From contig JABHIE010000028.1 of assembly GCA_018671175.1 (NCBI GenBank), forward strand, positions 53,216-117,215: DNA of 64,000 nucleotides, given 5' to 3'. Shown piece by piece: positions 44,243-53,404 of this stretch. The notes under the pieces are model-generated. The model saw nothing but the letters and a program-made list of their open reading frames with translations, had not been told where the DNA came from and did not search any database. Both the position numbers and the translations under genes were made by a program. This DNA is from Planctomycetota bacterium. Lineage in GTDB: Bacteria; Planctomycetota; UBA1135. Each line of letters begins with the position of its first letter. Position 1 is the stretch's first letter.

Positions 44243-46379
44243 AGAGATTACTCAACTTAACGGCACCGGCCATTTGTTGCACAGCCTGGAACCAGAGGCG
44301 GCGGCCCGCGGCTGAGGCAGGGATGGCAATCGGCCAACTCGCTGCACCTGCCGCATCAACTTGGTCTACGCCCAGTCGGATTGGTGCCGTTAGAGCAACA
44401 GTCAAGCCAAACTGGCTGTGTGGCCCAGGGCCGCGGAAGGAGCCAAGGAAATGCGCGTGGCTAAATGCCTCGAAATCGGTGACGGAAAGTGAGCCCGTTT
44501 GACCTGCAATCAATTGTGAGACTTCGAGGTGAAGGCCCATTCCGGCAGAAACCGCAACAACATAGCCATTGTCAGCCAATCGACCAGAATCGCCATATGG
44601 CGAACCGAGGAAAAGGTCAGGGAAACCATCGCCATCGTGGTCGTCTGTGGCCCTATAAACCGCACCTAAATACTCATCATTGCGCTGGCCTTCGAGGCGC
44701 CACACAATCTCGCCAGTTTGGCCGGAAATGGCTTTGACTAAACCATTGTTGGAGAGCCCTTTCGTATCGGCGTGTCTCGCGAAGCTGATGATGTCAGGAA
44801 CATCATCGCCATTGATATCACTCATGTTGAGGATGTCGCCGCCCAATGATTCGCCTTCAAGTTGGCCGTTGGTCGCCCAAAGGGTTGTGCCCGTGACGCA
44901 ATCCAGAGCCGTAAGCGAGCCCGTATTGGCAAGTGCGCTATCAGCAAAGGGCGAACTCACAATCAGGTCGTCGATGCCGTCGGCGTTTAGGTCGCCGGGG
45001 TTAAGTGCGCGGTCGCCGAGGTGATCACCTGCAGCAAGCCCATCGATGCGCCATAGAACGGCACCGCTGCTTGCGTCAAAACCTTGAATGGTGCCGGCGT
45101 CGACAAGGCCATTGGCGTCGGCGTCGCTAGAAAGCGCAACAAAATCGCTGAGCCCGTCACCACTAGCATCACCAAGAGTTAGGAGACGATTACCTAGGCG
45201 GCCGTAATTGTCGGTGCCCGTGACAACCCAAAGCATGGTGCCGCTTTGCCCCGAAATGGCCATGAGCTCACCGTTTTCGATGAGACCAGCAACGGAAGCG
45301 TTGGGTGAACCCGAAATAGCGTCAGGAGTACCATCGCCATCGATGTCATCTACAAAGGTGAAGTGCTGCCCAAGGTTTTCGTTGGAACTTGCGCCGTCAA
45401 TCCGCCAGATTGGCGTGCCAGACGCGCCAGAGAAAGCACCAGCCCAGCCATTCCAGAATAGGCCATTGGTGAAGGCTTCAGGGCTAGAGACCAAAAGGTC
45501 GCGCACACCGTCAGCGTCGAGGTCTGGCACCATCATGAATCGGTCGCCGAGTACTTCGTGGCTCGCAGAACCAGTTGTGCGCCAAATGGAAGCGCCATTG
45601 GTTGTGTCGATAGCTTGCATCAAGCCATTGCGCACCAAACCATTGCTGTGCGCTTGGTGGGAAACGACGACGAGGTCAGAGAACCCATCCCTGTTTAAGT
45701 CAAAATCACAGTGGAGCTTGTTGCCAAAGGATTGGGCATTATCGTCACCGTGGATTGTCCAGAGTGTGTAACCCCAGTTGCCCGAGAGCATGCGTACGAA
45801 GCCGTTCTGGAAAAGCCCATTTGTGGATGCCTGGGGCGCTCCGATACAAATCTCGGAAATGCCGTCGTTGTTGATGTCTGGTGCAACGGTCACCTTTTCA
45901 CCGCAATGCTGATAGCTAACATCGCCGCCATGCACCCAAAGGATGCCGCCGCCCGCGCCGTTAATGACCATGATGCGCCCATTCTCGACTAAGCCATGAG
46001 ATGAGTAGTTAGGCTCAATGACCACGATATCTGTAATGCCGTCGCCACTTAAATCATCGACAAGCATCAACTGCACACCCCAAAGTTGGTTGTCGCGGCT
46101 GCCGTCCATGCGCCAGAGCATGTGCCCATCATTGCCGGCTCTCGCCTGGATGGAACCATTGTCTGTTAAAGAGTTGGTATTGGCGTGGGGTGAGATCGAG
46201 AGCAAGTCGCGGATGCCGTCGCCGTTGAGGTCGTCAACATAAGCAATACGCTCACCGAGGTTTTCAAAGTGGTTGTAGCCTTCCGTGCGCCACATTTCGG
46301 TTGCCGTCTGCGCGGGAAGTGCTGCTGCCAAGCAAACCGTAGAGAGAAGAGTGAGAGTCAAGTGGAGTTGTTGTTTCAT
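44223..46379 (-). CDS. Exported protein with ten FG-GAP-like repeats
   Basis: 718 aa. ATG 46379 gives the signal peptide MKQQLHLTLTLLSTVCLAAALPAQ. Ten units of about 59 residues follow, each with a calcium loop (VDDLNGDGIRDLL, PDINNDGISEICIGAP, PDLDADGVRDLLVSSP, DDIDGDGTPDAISGSP) and a recurring phrase ASTNGLFQNG and ISGQTG..VWR. It is paralogous to the next gene upstream (46390-48540). A C-terminal module ends GRRLWFQAVQQ...LSTVLVQ. Ten units are unusual for a seven-bladed propeller. Likely a surface or secreted binding protein. Confidence 0.82.
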   Translation of the reverse strand: MKQQLHLTLTLLSTVCLAAALPAQTATEMWRTEGYNHFENLGERIAYVDDLNGDGIRDLLSISPHANTNSLTDNGSIQARAGNDGHMLWRMDGSRDNQLWGVQLMLVDDLSGDGITDIVVIEPNYSSHGLVENGRIMVINGAGGGILWVHGGDVSYQHCGEKVTVAPDINNDGISEICIGAPQASTNGLFQNGFVRMLSGNWGYTLWTIHGDDNAQSFGNKLHCDFDLNRDGFSDLVVVSHQAHSNGLVRNGLMQAIDTTNGASIWRTTGSASHEVLGDRFMMVPDLDADGVRDLLVSSPEAFTNGLFWNGWAGAFSGASGTPIWRIDGASSNENLGQHFTFVDDIDGDGTPDAISGSPNASVAGLIENGELMAISGQSGTMLWVVTGTDNYGRLGNRLLTLGDASGDGLSDFVALSSDADANGLVDAGTIQGFDASSGAVLWRIDGLAAGDHLGDRALNPGDLNADGIDDLIVSSPFADSALANTGSLTALDCVTGTTLWATNGQLEGESLGGDILNMSDINGDDVPDIISFARHADTKGLSNNGLVKAISGQTGEIVWRLEGQRNDEYLGAVYRATDDHDGDGFPDLFLGSPYGDSGRLADNGYVVAVSAGMGLHLEVSQLIAGQTGSLSVTDFEAFSHAHFLGSFRGPGPHSQFGLTVALTAPIRLGVDQVDAAGAASWPIAIPASAAGRRLWFQAVQQMAGAVKLSNLSTVLVQ

Positions 46380-46389
46380 GAATAGGCTC

Positions 46390-48540
46390 CTATTGAATAA
46401 TTGTGCTTGCGACATTGCTGAGTGAAAAACCGGTAAGGGTCTGGCGGATGGCCTGGACCCAAACGATGCGGCCGTGGAGGCTGCTAGGGACATTGGCGGA
46501 AAGCGAGGCGTCTCCGGACGGGTCGGTTGTGACTTGACCCACCACCCAAAGAGGTGCGGTTAATGCGAGTGTTGCGCCTGGGTAGTGCAGCAAGTCGGTC
46601 GGGCCGGGGCCAGCAAGAGAGGACACAAGGTGGTAGGTCTCTTGGATGTCGGCTCTCTCTAGACTGAAGTTGGCCGTTGAGCCAGCCACAGCGTTATGAA
46701 TCGAAAGGTGGCGATTGAAACCACCCGAATACATCCGAATCAAGCCTGAATCGGGGCGACTCGGGTGATCGGCGAAATGACTGCTGGTGATAAAGTCGAA
46801 TTGCTCATCGCCATCGCGGTCGCCGACAAGAAGGAAATTTTGGCCAAGGTGCTCGCCGTTGGTCGTGCCTGTGACTTCCCAGAGCGTTTCGCCCGTCGAG
46901 CCCGAATAGCAAATCATATAGCCATTGTTGACAAGCCCGTCGAGATCTGCCTCGTGGGATGTTGCGACAAGATCAATTGTTTGATCATTATTGGCGTCGG
47001 TCAAAACATACATCCGATGGCCAACAGATTGCTCTTTTTCAGAACCACCCGCGACCCAGAGGTTGTTGCCTGTGGCAGAATCGATGCAGAAAATCTTGCC
47101 CGCATTAAAGACGCCATTATGCTCGGCGCGTGGGCTGCCTACGACAACATCGTCGATGCCATCGCCGCTGAAATCTTGATTCGTGAAAGTGTTCTCGCCA
47201 AGATGCTCACCATTGGTGGAGCCAATTAAATGCCATTTGATGCTGCCATCGGCGCCGTCAATAAGCATGGCGAAACCGCTATCGGCCATGCCGTTTGAGT
47301 CGGCGTCGGGTGAGGCCGTAAAGACCTCGTAAACGCGGTCGCCGTCAAGGTCTGCGAGCGCTTCGAGGTTTTCGCCCAGCAAACCGTAAAGAACGGTGCC
47401 GTCAAGCTGCCAGATGGTTGAGCCTGTAAGCCCAGAGACACAGCGAATCTGCCCTGCGTCAAGCATGCCATTTGCCGAGTGGTGGGGGACGCCAAGGACG
47501 AAATCAAGAACTCCGTCAAGGTCGATATCGCCCACAATCGCAGCGGTTTCGCCCAATTGCGTGAGGTCGGTTGAGCCGTCTAGCTGCCAAACGAGTTGCC
47601 CGGTTGCACCTGAAAACGCTGCAATAACGCCGTTTTGCCAAAGCCCGTTGGTCGATGCGCCCGGGTTTGATGAGATGACTTCATTAATGCCATCGCCATC
47701 AATGTCGCGGGCAGGGATGATTTTGCTGCCCCAGCCAAGGAAGTTGGCTGAGCCGAAGTAACTCCAGATGAGTGACCCATCAGCGCCAGAAAGCGCCTTG
47801 ACCGAGCCATTTTTGAATAAGCCCTGCGTCGATGCAAGTGGGCTTCCGACGATGATGTCAGGCGTGCCGTCGCCGTTGAGGTCGCCAGGCTGGCCTAAAA
47901 CCTCACCCATAAATTCGCCAATCTCGGTGCCGGCGGTTGCCCAAATGGCTTGCCCTGTCGCGCCGGAAAGGATTTGAACTTGACCATTGAGTGAAAGCCC
48001 GTTTGTGGAAGCTTCGGGGAAGGCAACGGCAATTTCGAAAATGCCGTCAGCGTCGAGGTCGTCTAGGACAAGCGCGTCAGAGCCAAGGTGCTCTAGATCA
48101 GCGGCGCCATCAACTTGCCAAAGAATGCTGCCGTCTAAACCGCTAAGGGCAAGCATCGAGCCGTTCATGGTGAGCGACGATGTGGACTCGCGCGGTAAGG
48201 AAACCAAGATGTCTTGGAACCCGTCTTGGTTGACATCGCCCAAGAAAGGAATGTCAACGCCCAAGTTTTGCTCATCACGCCAGCCCGTGAATTGCCAAAT
48301 AAGGCTGCCGTCTGCAAGGGAAAGCGCGCGAATGGCGCCGTTTCTAGACAGGAAATCTGTGCTTGCGCCAGGAGACCAAGTGAGCAAGTCTTGCAGGCCG
48401 TCTGCGTTGAGGTCATCCGTCAGGCGAATATTGTCACCGTAGGCTGAGCCAACCTCGGGGCCGTAGGAATTCCAGATAATACTGGCCTGCTCTTGGGGGG
48501 AGATGGACAGAAGGAGAAGGGGAATGAGGAAAGTAAACAT
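46390..48540 (-). CDS. Exported protein with ten FG-GAP-like repeats (paralogue)
   Basis: 716 aa. Signal peptide MFTFLIPLLLLSISPQEQA. Ten units of about 59 residues with calcium loops (TDDLNADGLQDLL, GDVNQDGFQDILVSLP, DDLDADGIFEIAVAFP, GDLNGDGTPDIIVGSP) and the same ASTNGL..NG and LSG.TG..IW phrases as the gene downstream, from which it is separated by 10 nt. The C-terminal module ends GRIVWVQAIRQ...VASTIIQ. The two genes are tandem duplicates in one transcript. Two of the last calcium loops (DLDGDRVYEV, DANNDQTID) deviate from consensus. Confidence 0.82.
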   Translation of the reverse strand: MFTFLIPLLLLSISPQEQASIIWNSYGPEVGSAYGDNIRLTDDLNADGLQDLLTWSPGASTDFLSRNGAIRALSLADGSLIWQFTGWRDEQNLGVDIPFLGDVNQDGFQDILVSLPRESTSSLTMNGSMLALSGLDGSILWQVDGAADLEHLGSDALVLDDLDADGIFEIAVAFPEASTNGLSLNGQVQILSGATGQAIWATAGTEIGEFMGEVLGQPGDLNGDGTPDIIVGSPLASTQGLFKNGSVKALSGADGSLIWSYFGSANFLGWGSKIIPARDIDGDGINEVISSNPGASTNGLWQNGVIAAFSGATGQLVWQLDGSTDLTQLGETAAIVGDIDLDGVLDFVLGVPHHSANGMLDAGQIRCVSGLTGSTIWQLDGTVLYGLLGENLEALADLDGDRVYEVFTASPDADSNGMADSGFAMLIDGADGSIKWHLIGSTNGEHLGENTFTNQDFSGDGIDDVVVGSPRAEHNGVFNAGKIFCIDSATGNNLWVAGGSEKEQSVGHRMYVLTDANNDQTIDLVATSHEADLDGLVNNGYMICYSGSTGETLWEVTGTTNGEHLGQNFLLVGDRDGDEQFDFITSSHFADHPSRPDSGLIRMYSGGFNRHLSIHNAVAGSTANFSLERADIQETYHLVSSLAGPGPTDLLHYPGATLALTAPLWVVGQVTTDPSGDASLSANVPSSLHGRIVWVQAIRQTLTGFSLSNVASTIIQ

Positions 48541-48644
48541 GAGTATGAGACCCGCAATTGTTGCAAGGCGATGTCGACTCTCTCAAATATACACTATATA
48601 TATGATTAAAGAGGCTGTTTCCCCCAGAAAAGCCCCCTTAGGCT

Positions 48645-49856
48645 ATGCGCATGATTCGTTCTTCCTTAGAAGCCCGCCGAGATGGGCGCGAGCAATCCCC
48701 CCAAGAATTGCAAGATTTCATCGCTGGCGTGGTTTCCGGTGAAGTCACGCGCGCTCAGGCGGCGGCTTGGCTAGCATTCACTTTTCATACTGGCATGACC
48801 GATGCAGAGACGGTGGCTCTGACTTTGGCGATGCGCGATTCCGGTGAAGTCCTTTCATGGCCGAGCGATGGTGGGCTTTTAATCGATAAACATTCAACCG
48901 GAGGAGTAGGCGACAAGGTTTCTTTGGTCTTAGCCCCGCTTTGGGCTTCTCTCGGGATGCGTGTGCCGATGCTGTCTGGAAGGGGGCTAGGAATTACAGG
49001 TGGTACACTGGATAAGCTCGAATCAATTCCCGGTTTTGATACTGGCTTAAGTCTTTCGGAATTAAAGAATACCATGGCCGAAGTGGGTTGCTTCATGAAC
49101 GGTCAAACAGCCGAATTGGCACCCGCAGACCGCATTTTATACGCTTTGCGTGATGAGACATGCACTGTGCCGAGCATCCCATTTATTACAGCTTCTATCC
49201 TGTCTAAAAAACTAGCCGAAGGCATTTCGAATCTCGTCATGGATGTGAAATGCGGAAATGGAGCTTTTATGCAAACGAAAGAAGAGGCGCAAGCCCTTTC
49301 TGAGTCGCTTGTCAGAGTCGGGAATAGCGCGGGGTTACAGACCGAGGCGCATATCACAGACATGTCTCAGCCCTTAGGTTTAGCCGTCGGAAATGCACTC
49401 GAAGTCGAAGAGGCTGTGGCCTGCCTTCAAGGCGGTGGCCCGAGCGATTTGAGAGAGCTGGTGTTGAAACTCTCGCCTGATGCAGAGTCCGCTGCCCAAG
49501 GGCTCGATTCCGGTACAGCTCATGAAAAATGGCTTGAGTTGGTGTCTGCACATCACGGCGACCCCGGAGCGCCACTTCTCGGTGGCGGTTGTGCAAGACT
49601 TGACATAAAAAGCGAAGAAAAAGGCGAAATCGTAGCGTGTCACGCCGGAAATATCGGTCAAGCTGCGTTTTCTCTTGGTGCTGGTCGAATTAAGGCGGGT
49701 GATCCCGTCCACCATGGTGTGGGTGTTCTTCTTCGTGCGAAACGAGGCGACACTGTTCAGGCGGGCCAAGTCTTGGCAACGATTGTTTATGATGAGGAGC
49801 GAGATTGCCACGAAAAGGCTTCCGCAATAGTGGCTGCTTCGTATAAAATCGCATAA
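48645..49856 (+). CDS. Pyrimidine-nucleoside / thymidine phosphorylase
   Basis: Splits thymidine or uridine with phosphate, salvaging the base and a sugar phosphate. 403 aa. The family signature is DKHSTGGVGDKVSLVLAPL at about residues 81-99 with the phosphate-binding Lys-His-Ser; also SGRGLGITGGTLDKLE and VMDVKCGNGAF. The C-terminal domain ends with the expected pyrimidine-phosphorylase fold. It is shorter than E. coli DeoA (440 aa), and the sequence does not decide between thymidine and broad pyrimidine specificity. It heads a + strand run; the 104-nt upstream spacer is AT-rich (TATACACTATATATAT near 48590) and probably holds divergent promoters. Confidence 0.92.
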   Translation: MRMIRSSLEARRDGREQSPQELQDFIAGVVSGEVTRAQAAAWLAFTFHTGMTDAETVALTLAMRDSGEVLSWPSDGGLLIDKHSTGGVGDKVSLVLAPLWASLGMRVPMLSGRGLGITGGTLDKLESIPGFDTGLSLSELKNTMAEVGCFMNGQTAELAPADRILYALRDETCTVPSIPFITASILSKKLAEGISNLVMDVKCGNGAFMQTKEEAQALSESLVRVGNSAGLQTEAHITDMSQPLGLAVGNALEVEEAVACLQGGGPSDLRELVLKLSPDAESAAQGLDSGTAHEKWLELVSAHHGDPGAPLLGGGCARLDIKSEEKGEIVACHAGNIGQAAFSLGAGRIKAGDPVHHGVGVLLRAKRGDTVQAGQVLATIVYDEERDCHEKASAIVAASYKIA

Positions 49857-49949
49857 GCGGTTCCCCTTTCGTTAAACACCTTTACGCCCGTTTTGCCATC
49901 CCCAAACACTTCATCGCCTGACACGGCGGATGTGACTCCACCGAGTCCC

Positions 49950-51713
49950 ATGCGCGGGTGGTTTTTGACGAGTTATGCTAGGAAGGTAGTCATGCCAGAT
50001 TGGCATGAACCGGGGTTGGTGCTCGAGCCCCACGAGTTGGCAACGATTAAGCGAGATATCCTTACTCCTGGGGTGCGTTTACCTGATTTCCTGGTGCTTC
50101 CCGGAGATGATGAATACAGCTTGGCAGGAATCAGGCAATCGCCAGAAGTTGCGTTGATACCAGTGCTTACGACGCATGGTCGTCGAGTGCGTCCGCCAGA
50201 GATAGGCGAATCTGCCTGGGATGGCATCCTGATTGGTGAGTCTAGCGATGTTGAGCAGATTCGGCAGTTGTTGGCTTGTCTCGAGCGTTTCCCAAAGATC
50301 GAAGACTGGGATGCCAGCTTAGTGCGCCAACTATTATTCGCGCGATATTTGGTCTCTCGTGGTCGTGCCAATCGTGACGCCATGCGTGTTTTTGATCTCG
50401 ATGACCGCTCTCAATTAGTTGCAACTTGGCAAGATGCGGGTTGGATAGAGATACAGGGCAATTGGCTGACCCCAACATCTGATTTGATAGCTGTTGCGAG
50501 TCGCACTCGTTTTGTGGCTTCGTCCTTGTCGCTGAATCAGCCCGTTTCTATTGATGCGCCGCAAACGACCGAGGAGCCTCGAGCTCTTGCCCCCAAGCGC
50601 TCAAAGCGCCCCTTGCCTCTTTTTGCTGCAGGGCTGCTGCTAGGCATTGTGGGCGGGTGGCTTGCTCCTCGATGGCTTGATAACGATTCTCTCTTTAGTG
50701 GTGCCGGTGATACCGATTCTTCGACTAACGCTGTCGCCCAGTCCGCCACGGCCGCTAATTTTCATGCGCAACCCGTCGAGGCAAGCCTTTCACTGCCCGT
50801 TTCGATTCAGTTTTCGGGCGTGATTGTTCCACGAGCGGTTGTCTTAGTCGCTCCATGGGCTGGGGCTTTAGTTCAGGCTCCACTTTCTTCAGGAGCTTTG
50901 GTCTCCGCTGGCACTCTTGTGGCAAAACTTGAATTGCCTGCCGAGCGCGAGCGATTGAATCTGCTTGAGTCCAATCTCAAAAGCCATCAACAGGAGTTCG
51001 AAACCGCGCAAGGCCATGAAGCCGCACGCCTATTGCTTGAGGTCGAAACTCAGCGTCATCGATTGGCCGGCACTCGAGAGGCCCTCCTTGAAAAGAATCA
51101 TGAGCTAGAGCAAGCCGATGCCGCCTGGAAAGATGAGCTCGGCAATACTTCCGCTAGCGTGGGGCATTATTATCGCTCCGATCGGGCATCGCGCGCGTTG
51201 CGTGACTTGCGAGAAGAAATCCGCCAGCTCGAAATTCAGGAAACGCAGCAAAAGATCTCTCTTGCTCGCCTGAATCGCCAGTCTGAGGTTTGCCGCGAAA
51301 AAGGTGCCCCTGCATGGATTAAGGCGCAATCGCAAATCGAGCAAGAGCTGAGTGTGCTGAAAGGCGAGATGGCGCAGCGCGTCATTCGTGCCTCTACGCG
51401 CGGCCTATTTGGCGGCTACTACCTAAAACCGGGACAGTCGCTTGAAGCGGGGCATATTTTATGCACCATTGAAGAGCGTGGTGCGATTGAGTTCGAGGCC
51501 ATCACGGCCCCTGACGAGTGGCATACGACTTTCCAAGCGTATCGAGCTCTGCTGCAAGTCTCTGACCAAGATCGCGTGCCTCTGTCTTTTGTCAGCCACT
51601 ACGCAACCTCTGACGGCACGGGTCGCGCGCGTTTCCGTTTCTTGGCGCCCAATGGCGAGCTGTCCACGAAAGCGATGGGCATTGTCACGCTGCAGGCGCC
51701 GCCCACGCAGTGA
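49950..51713 (+). CDS. HlyD/biotinyl-lipoyl-like membrane-fusion protein with an unusual cytoplasmic N-terminal half
   Basis: 587 aa. Residues 1-110 look like a degenerate receiver or other alpha/beta domain (PDFLVLPGDDEYS, ALIPVLTTHG, WDGILIGESSDVEQIRQL); 125-185 resemble a winged helix (LFARYLVSRGRANRDAMRVF); one transmembrane helix is at about 222-240 (LPLFAAGLLLGIVGGWL). Then comes a HlyD-like part with lipoyl half-motif (VVLVAPWAGALVQAPLSSGALVSAGTLVAKLEL), a coiled coil of about 140 residues and a second beta region. No transporter neighbour is present. The N-terminal half is unassigned. A TTG at 49893 would add 19 residues. The Alg44 proteins are comparable only in general plan. Confidence 0.75.
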   Translation: MRGWFLTSYARKVVMPDWHEPGLVLEPHELATIKRDILTPGVRLPDFLVLPGDDEYSLAGIRQSPEVALIPVLTTHGRRVRPPEIGESAWDGILIGESSDVEQIRQLLACLERFPKIEDWDASLVRQLLFARYLVSRGRANRDAMRVFDLDDRSQLVATWQDAGWIEIQGNWLTPTSDLIAVASRTRFVASSLSLNQPVSIDAPQTTEEPRALAPKRSKRPLPLFAAGLLLGIVGGWLAPRWLDNDSLFSGAGDTDSSTNAVAQSATAANFHAQPVEASLSLPVSIQFSGVIVPRAVVLVAPWAGALVQAPLSSGALVSAGTLVAKLELPAERERLNLLESNLKSHQQEFETAQGHEAARLLLEVETQRHRLAGTREALLEKNHELEQADAAWKDELGNTSASVGHYYRSDRASRALRDLREEIRQLEIQETQQKISLARLNRQSEVCREKGAPAWIKAQSQIEQELSVLKGEMAQRVIRASTRGLFGGYYLKPGQSLEAGHILCTIEERGAIEFEAITAPDEWHTTFQAYRALLQVSDQDRVPLSFVSHYATSDGTGRARFRFLAPNGELSTKAMGIVTLQAPPTQ

Positions 51714-51720
51714 GCCTTTG

Positions 51721-52419
51721 GTGCCATCCTGGGAACTTTGTCAGATTGATGGCGCGCTCGTGTTGCAGCCTCTTTCTGGGTTGGCGCAAGGTGTAGTCCG
51801 CGTAGATTTCGTCACTGGTCGCACGGCCTATCGCATCCGGCGTGGTGGGGGGCGCAAGGGTGAGCTGGCGCGCGCAATTGGAATCCCTCGCGCGAATCGC
51901 GGCCTGAGAGTTCTTGATTTGACTGCTGGGCTGGGCCGAGACACTTTTCTTTTGGCGTCATGGGGCTGTGCAGTTCTTGCGCTTGAGAGGCATCCCATGA
52001 TTCACGCTCTCCTGGCAGACGGCTTGCGTCGCGCATGGGCTGACCCTGAAACGGCGGCCTTGCTTGATGACGACCCACAACGCTTGCAGCTCCTTGAAGC
52101 AGATGCCCGTGAGTATCTCAAGACGATTGCACCCAGTGACTTTGATGTGCTTTATCTCGACCCCATGCACCCATCTCGTCAAAAATCTGCAAAAGTTCGG
52201 AAAGAAATGCAAGCTTTCCAAGAGGTCGTTGGCTCTGATTCCGATGACGCAGAATTATTGGCGGTGGCTCGTGCATCAGGGGTGGCGCGTGTGGTCGTGA
52301 AGCGACCCGTGAAATCAGATTTGCTGGCCCCAGGCGTCGCCTTTTCACAAAAAGGGAAGACCGTGCGCTACGATGTTTATCTCTTGCCGCGCGTCGGCGA
52401 AACCGAGAGTTTAGACTAG
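51721..52419 (+). CDS. rsmJ: Putative 16S rRNA (guanine-1516-N2)-methyltransferase
   Basis: 232 aa SAM-dependent methyltransferase. The RsmJ signature is clear: LDLTAGLGRDTFLLASWGC, then LERHPMIHALLADGL, LYLDPMHPSRQKSAKVRKEM and VVVKRPVKSD. Start is probably GTG 51721, seven bases after the preceding stop; the frame is open for a further 279 nt upstream but inside the HlyD-like gene. RsmJ methylates a guanine in helix 45 of 16S rRNA in E. coli; here the role is inferred. Slightly shorter than E. coli RsmJ. Confidence 0.88.
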   Translation: MPSWELCQIDGALVLQPLSGLAQGVVRVDFVTGRTAYRIRRGGGRKGELARAIGIPRANRGLRVLDLTAGLGRDTFLLASWGCAVLALERHPMIHALLADGLRRAWADPETAALLDDDPQRLQLLEADAREYLKTIAPSDFDVLYLDPMHPSRQKSAKVRKEMQAFQEVVGSDSDDAELLAVARASGVARVVVKRPVKSDLLAPGVAFSQKGKTVRYDVYLLPRVGETESLD

Positions 52420-52433
52420 GGTTCTACCGAGCC

Positions 52434-53399
52434 ATGACCGACTCCGCTACACCTCTCGAACTCCTCGAAACCCCTGAACCGGCCGCCATCCGTGATTGGG
52501 CGACCGAGCACGGTATTTTGATTTTGGCCCACAGCTATCAAGACGGCTTTTTGCAAGAAGCCGCGCATTTTGTTGGGGATAGCCTTGAGTTGGCGCGTGT
52601 CGCCGCCGCTGAAAACCCCAAGGCCATTTGCTTTTGCGGTGTGCATTTCATGGCCGAGACCGCCAAAATTTTGTGCCCTGATGCCGAGGTTTTTGTCCCC
52701 GACATGGACGCCGGTTGCTCGCTCGCCGATGGTTGCGACGCAGCCGATTTGGCGCGCTACCAAGAGCACCTGACTCAAAAACTGGGCAAGCGCCCCGTGA
52801 CGGTTTCTTATGTCAATTGCACAGCTGCCGTAAAAGCTCAGGCCGACATCATTTGCACATCTGGCAATGCTCGCGCTGTGGTTGATAGCATCCCTGAGAG
52901 CGACCCGATTTTGTTTGTGCCTGATAAGCATTTGGGCGGTTGGCTAAATGAAACTACCGGCCGCAACATGACTCTCTGGGATGGCGCCTGCGAAGTGCAC
53001 GAGCTTTTCTCGATCGAGACGATGCTTGAGCAAAAAGCCGCTCATCCAGGGTGCATCATTTTGGCGCACCCCGAGTGCCCGGCTGCAATCCGTAACGCGA
53101 GTGATTTTGTTTTGGGCACGGCCGGTATGTTGAAAAAAGTTAAAGCCGCTAAGGGTGAAACTTTCCTAATCGCAACCGAAGCCAACATGATTTATCGTTT
53201 TGAAAAAGAGGCACCGCAAAACAGTTATGTACCTGCACCCGGTGCATCATGCGCGTGTAATTTGTGCCCATATATGCAGCTCAATACCCCTGAAAAACTC
53301 TGGAAGGCCCTTCATGAGCGCGGCCCTCAAGTGACCGTTCCGCAAGAGTTAATGGCACCTGCCCGCCAGTCTCTTGAGCGGATGTTAGCCGTCATCTAA
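52434..53399 (+). CDS. nadA: Quinolinate synthase
   Basis: Condenses iminoaspartate with dihydroxyacetone phosphate in NAD synthesis. 321 aa. The [4Fe-4S] ligands are probably Cys95 (AGCSLAD), Cys186 (WDGACEVHE) and Cys278 (CNLCPYM), each about 90 residues apart as in other NadA proteins. ILAHSYQD and GDSLELAR at the N-terminus and HPECPAAI are conserved. NadB and NadC are not in the window. It lies 14 nt after rsmJ in the same run. Confidence 0.95.
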   Translation: MTDSATPLELLETPEPAAIRDWATEHGILILAHSYQDGFLQEAAHFVGDSLELARVAAAENPKAICFCGVHFMAETAKILCPDAEVFVPDMDAGCSLADGCDAADLARYQEHLTQKLGKRPVTVSYVNCTAAVKAQADIICTSGNARAVVDSIPESDPILFVPDKHLGGWLNETTGRNMTLWDGACEVHELFSIETMLEQKAAHPGCIILAHPECPAAIRNASDFVLGTAGMLKKVKAAKGETFLIATEANMIYRFEKEAPQNSYVPAPGASCACNLCPYMQLNTPEKLWKALHERGPQVTVPQELMAPARQSLERMLAVI

Positions 53400-53404
53400 T
53401 CGTT

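Noticed and set aside
48541..48644. AT-rich tract near 48590 as a replication origin
   Set aside because: It is short, has no DnaA-box cluster and no dnaA/dnaN neighbours; a divergent promoter region explains it.
49893..49949. TTG start of the HlyD-like protein
   Set aside because: Possible, but the ATG at 49950 is the stronger codon and the extra 19 residues are polar and unstructured; kept as an alternative only.
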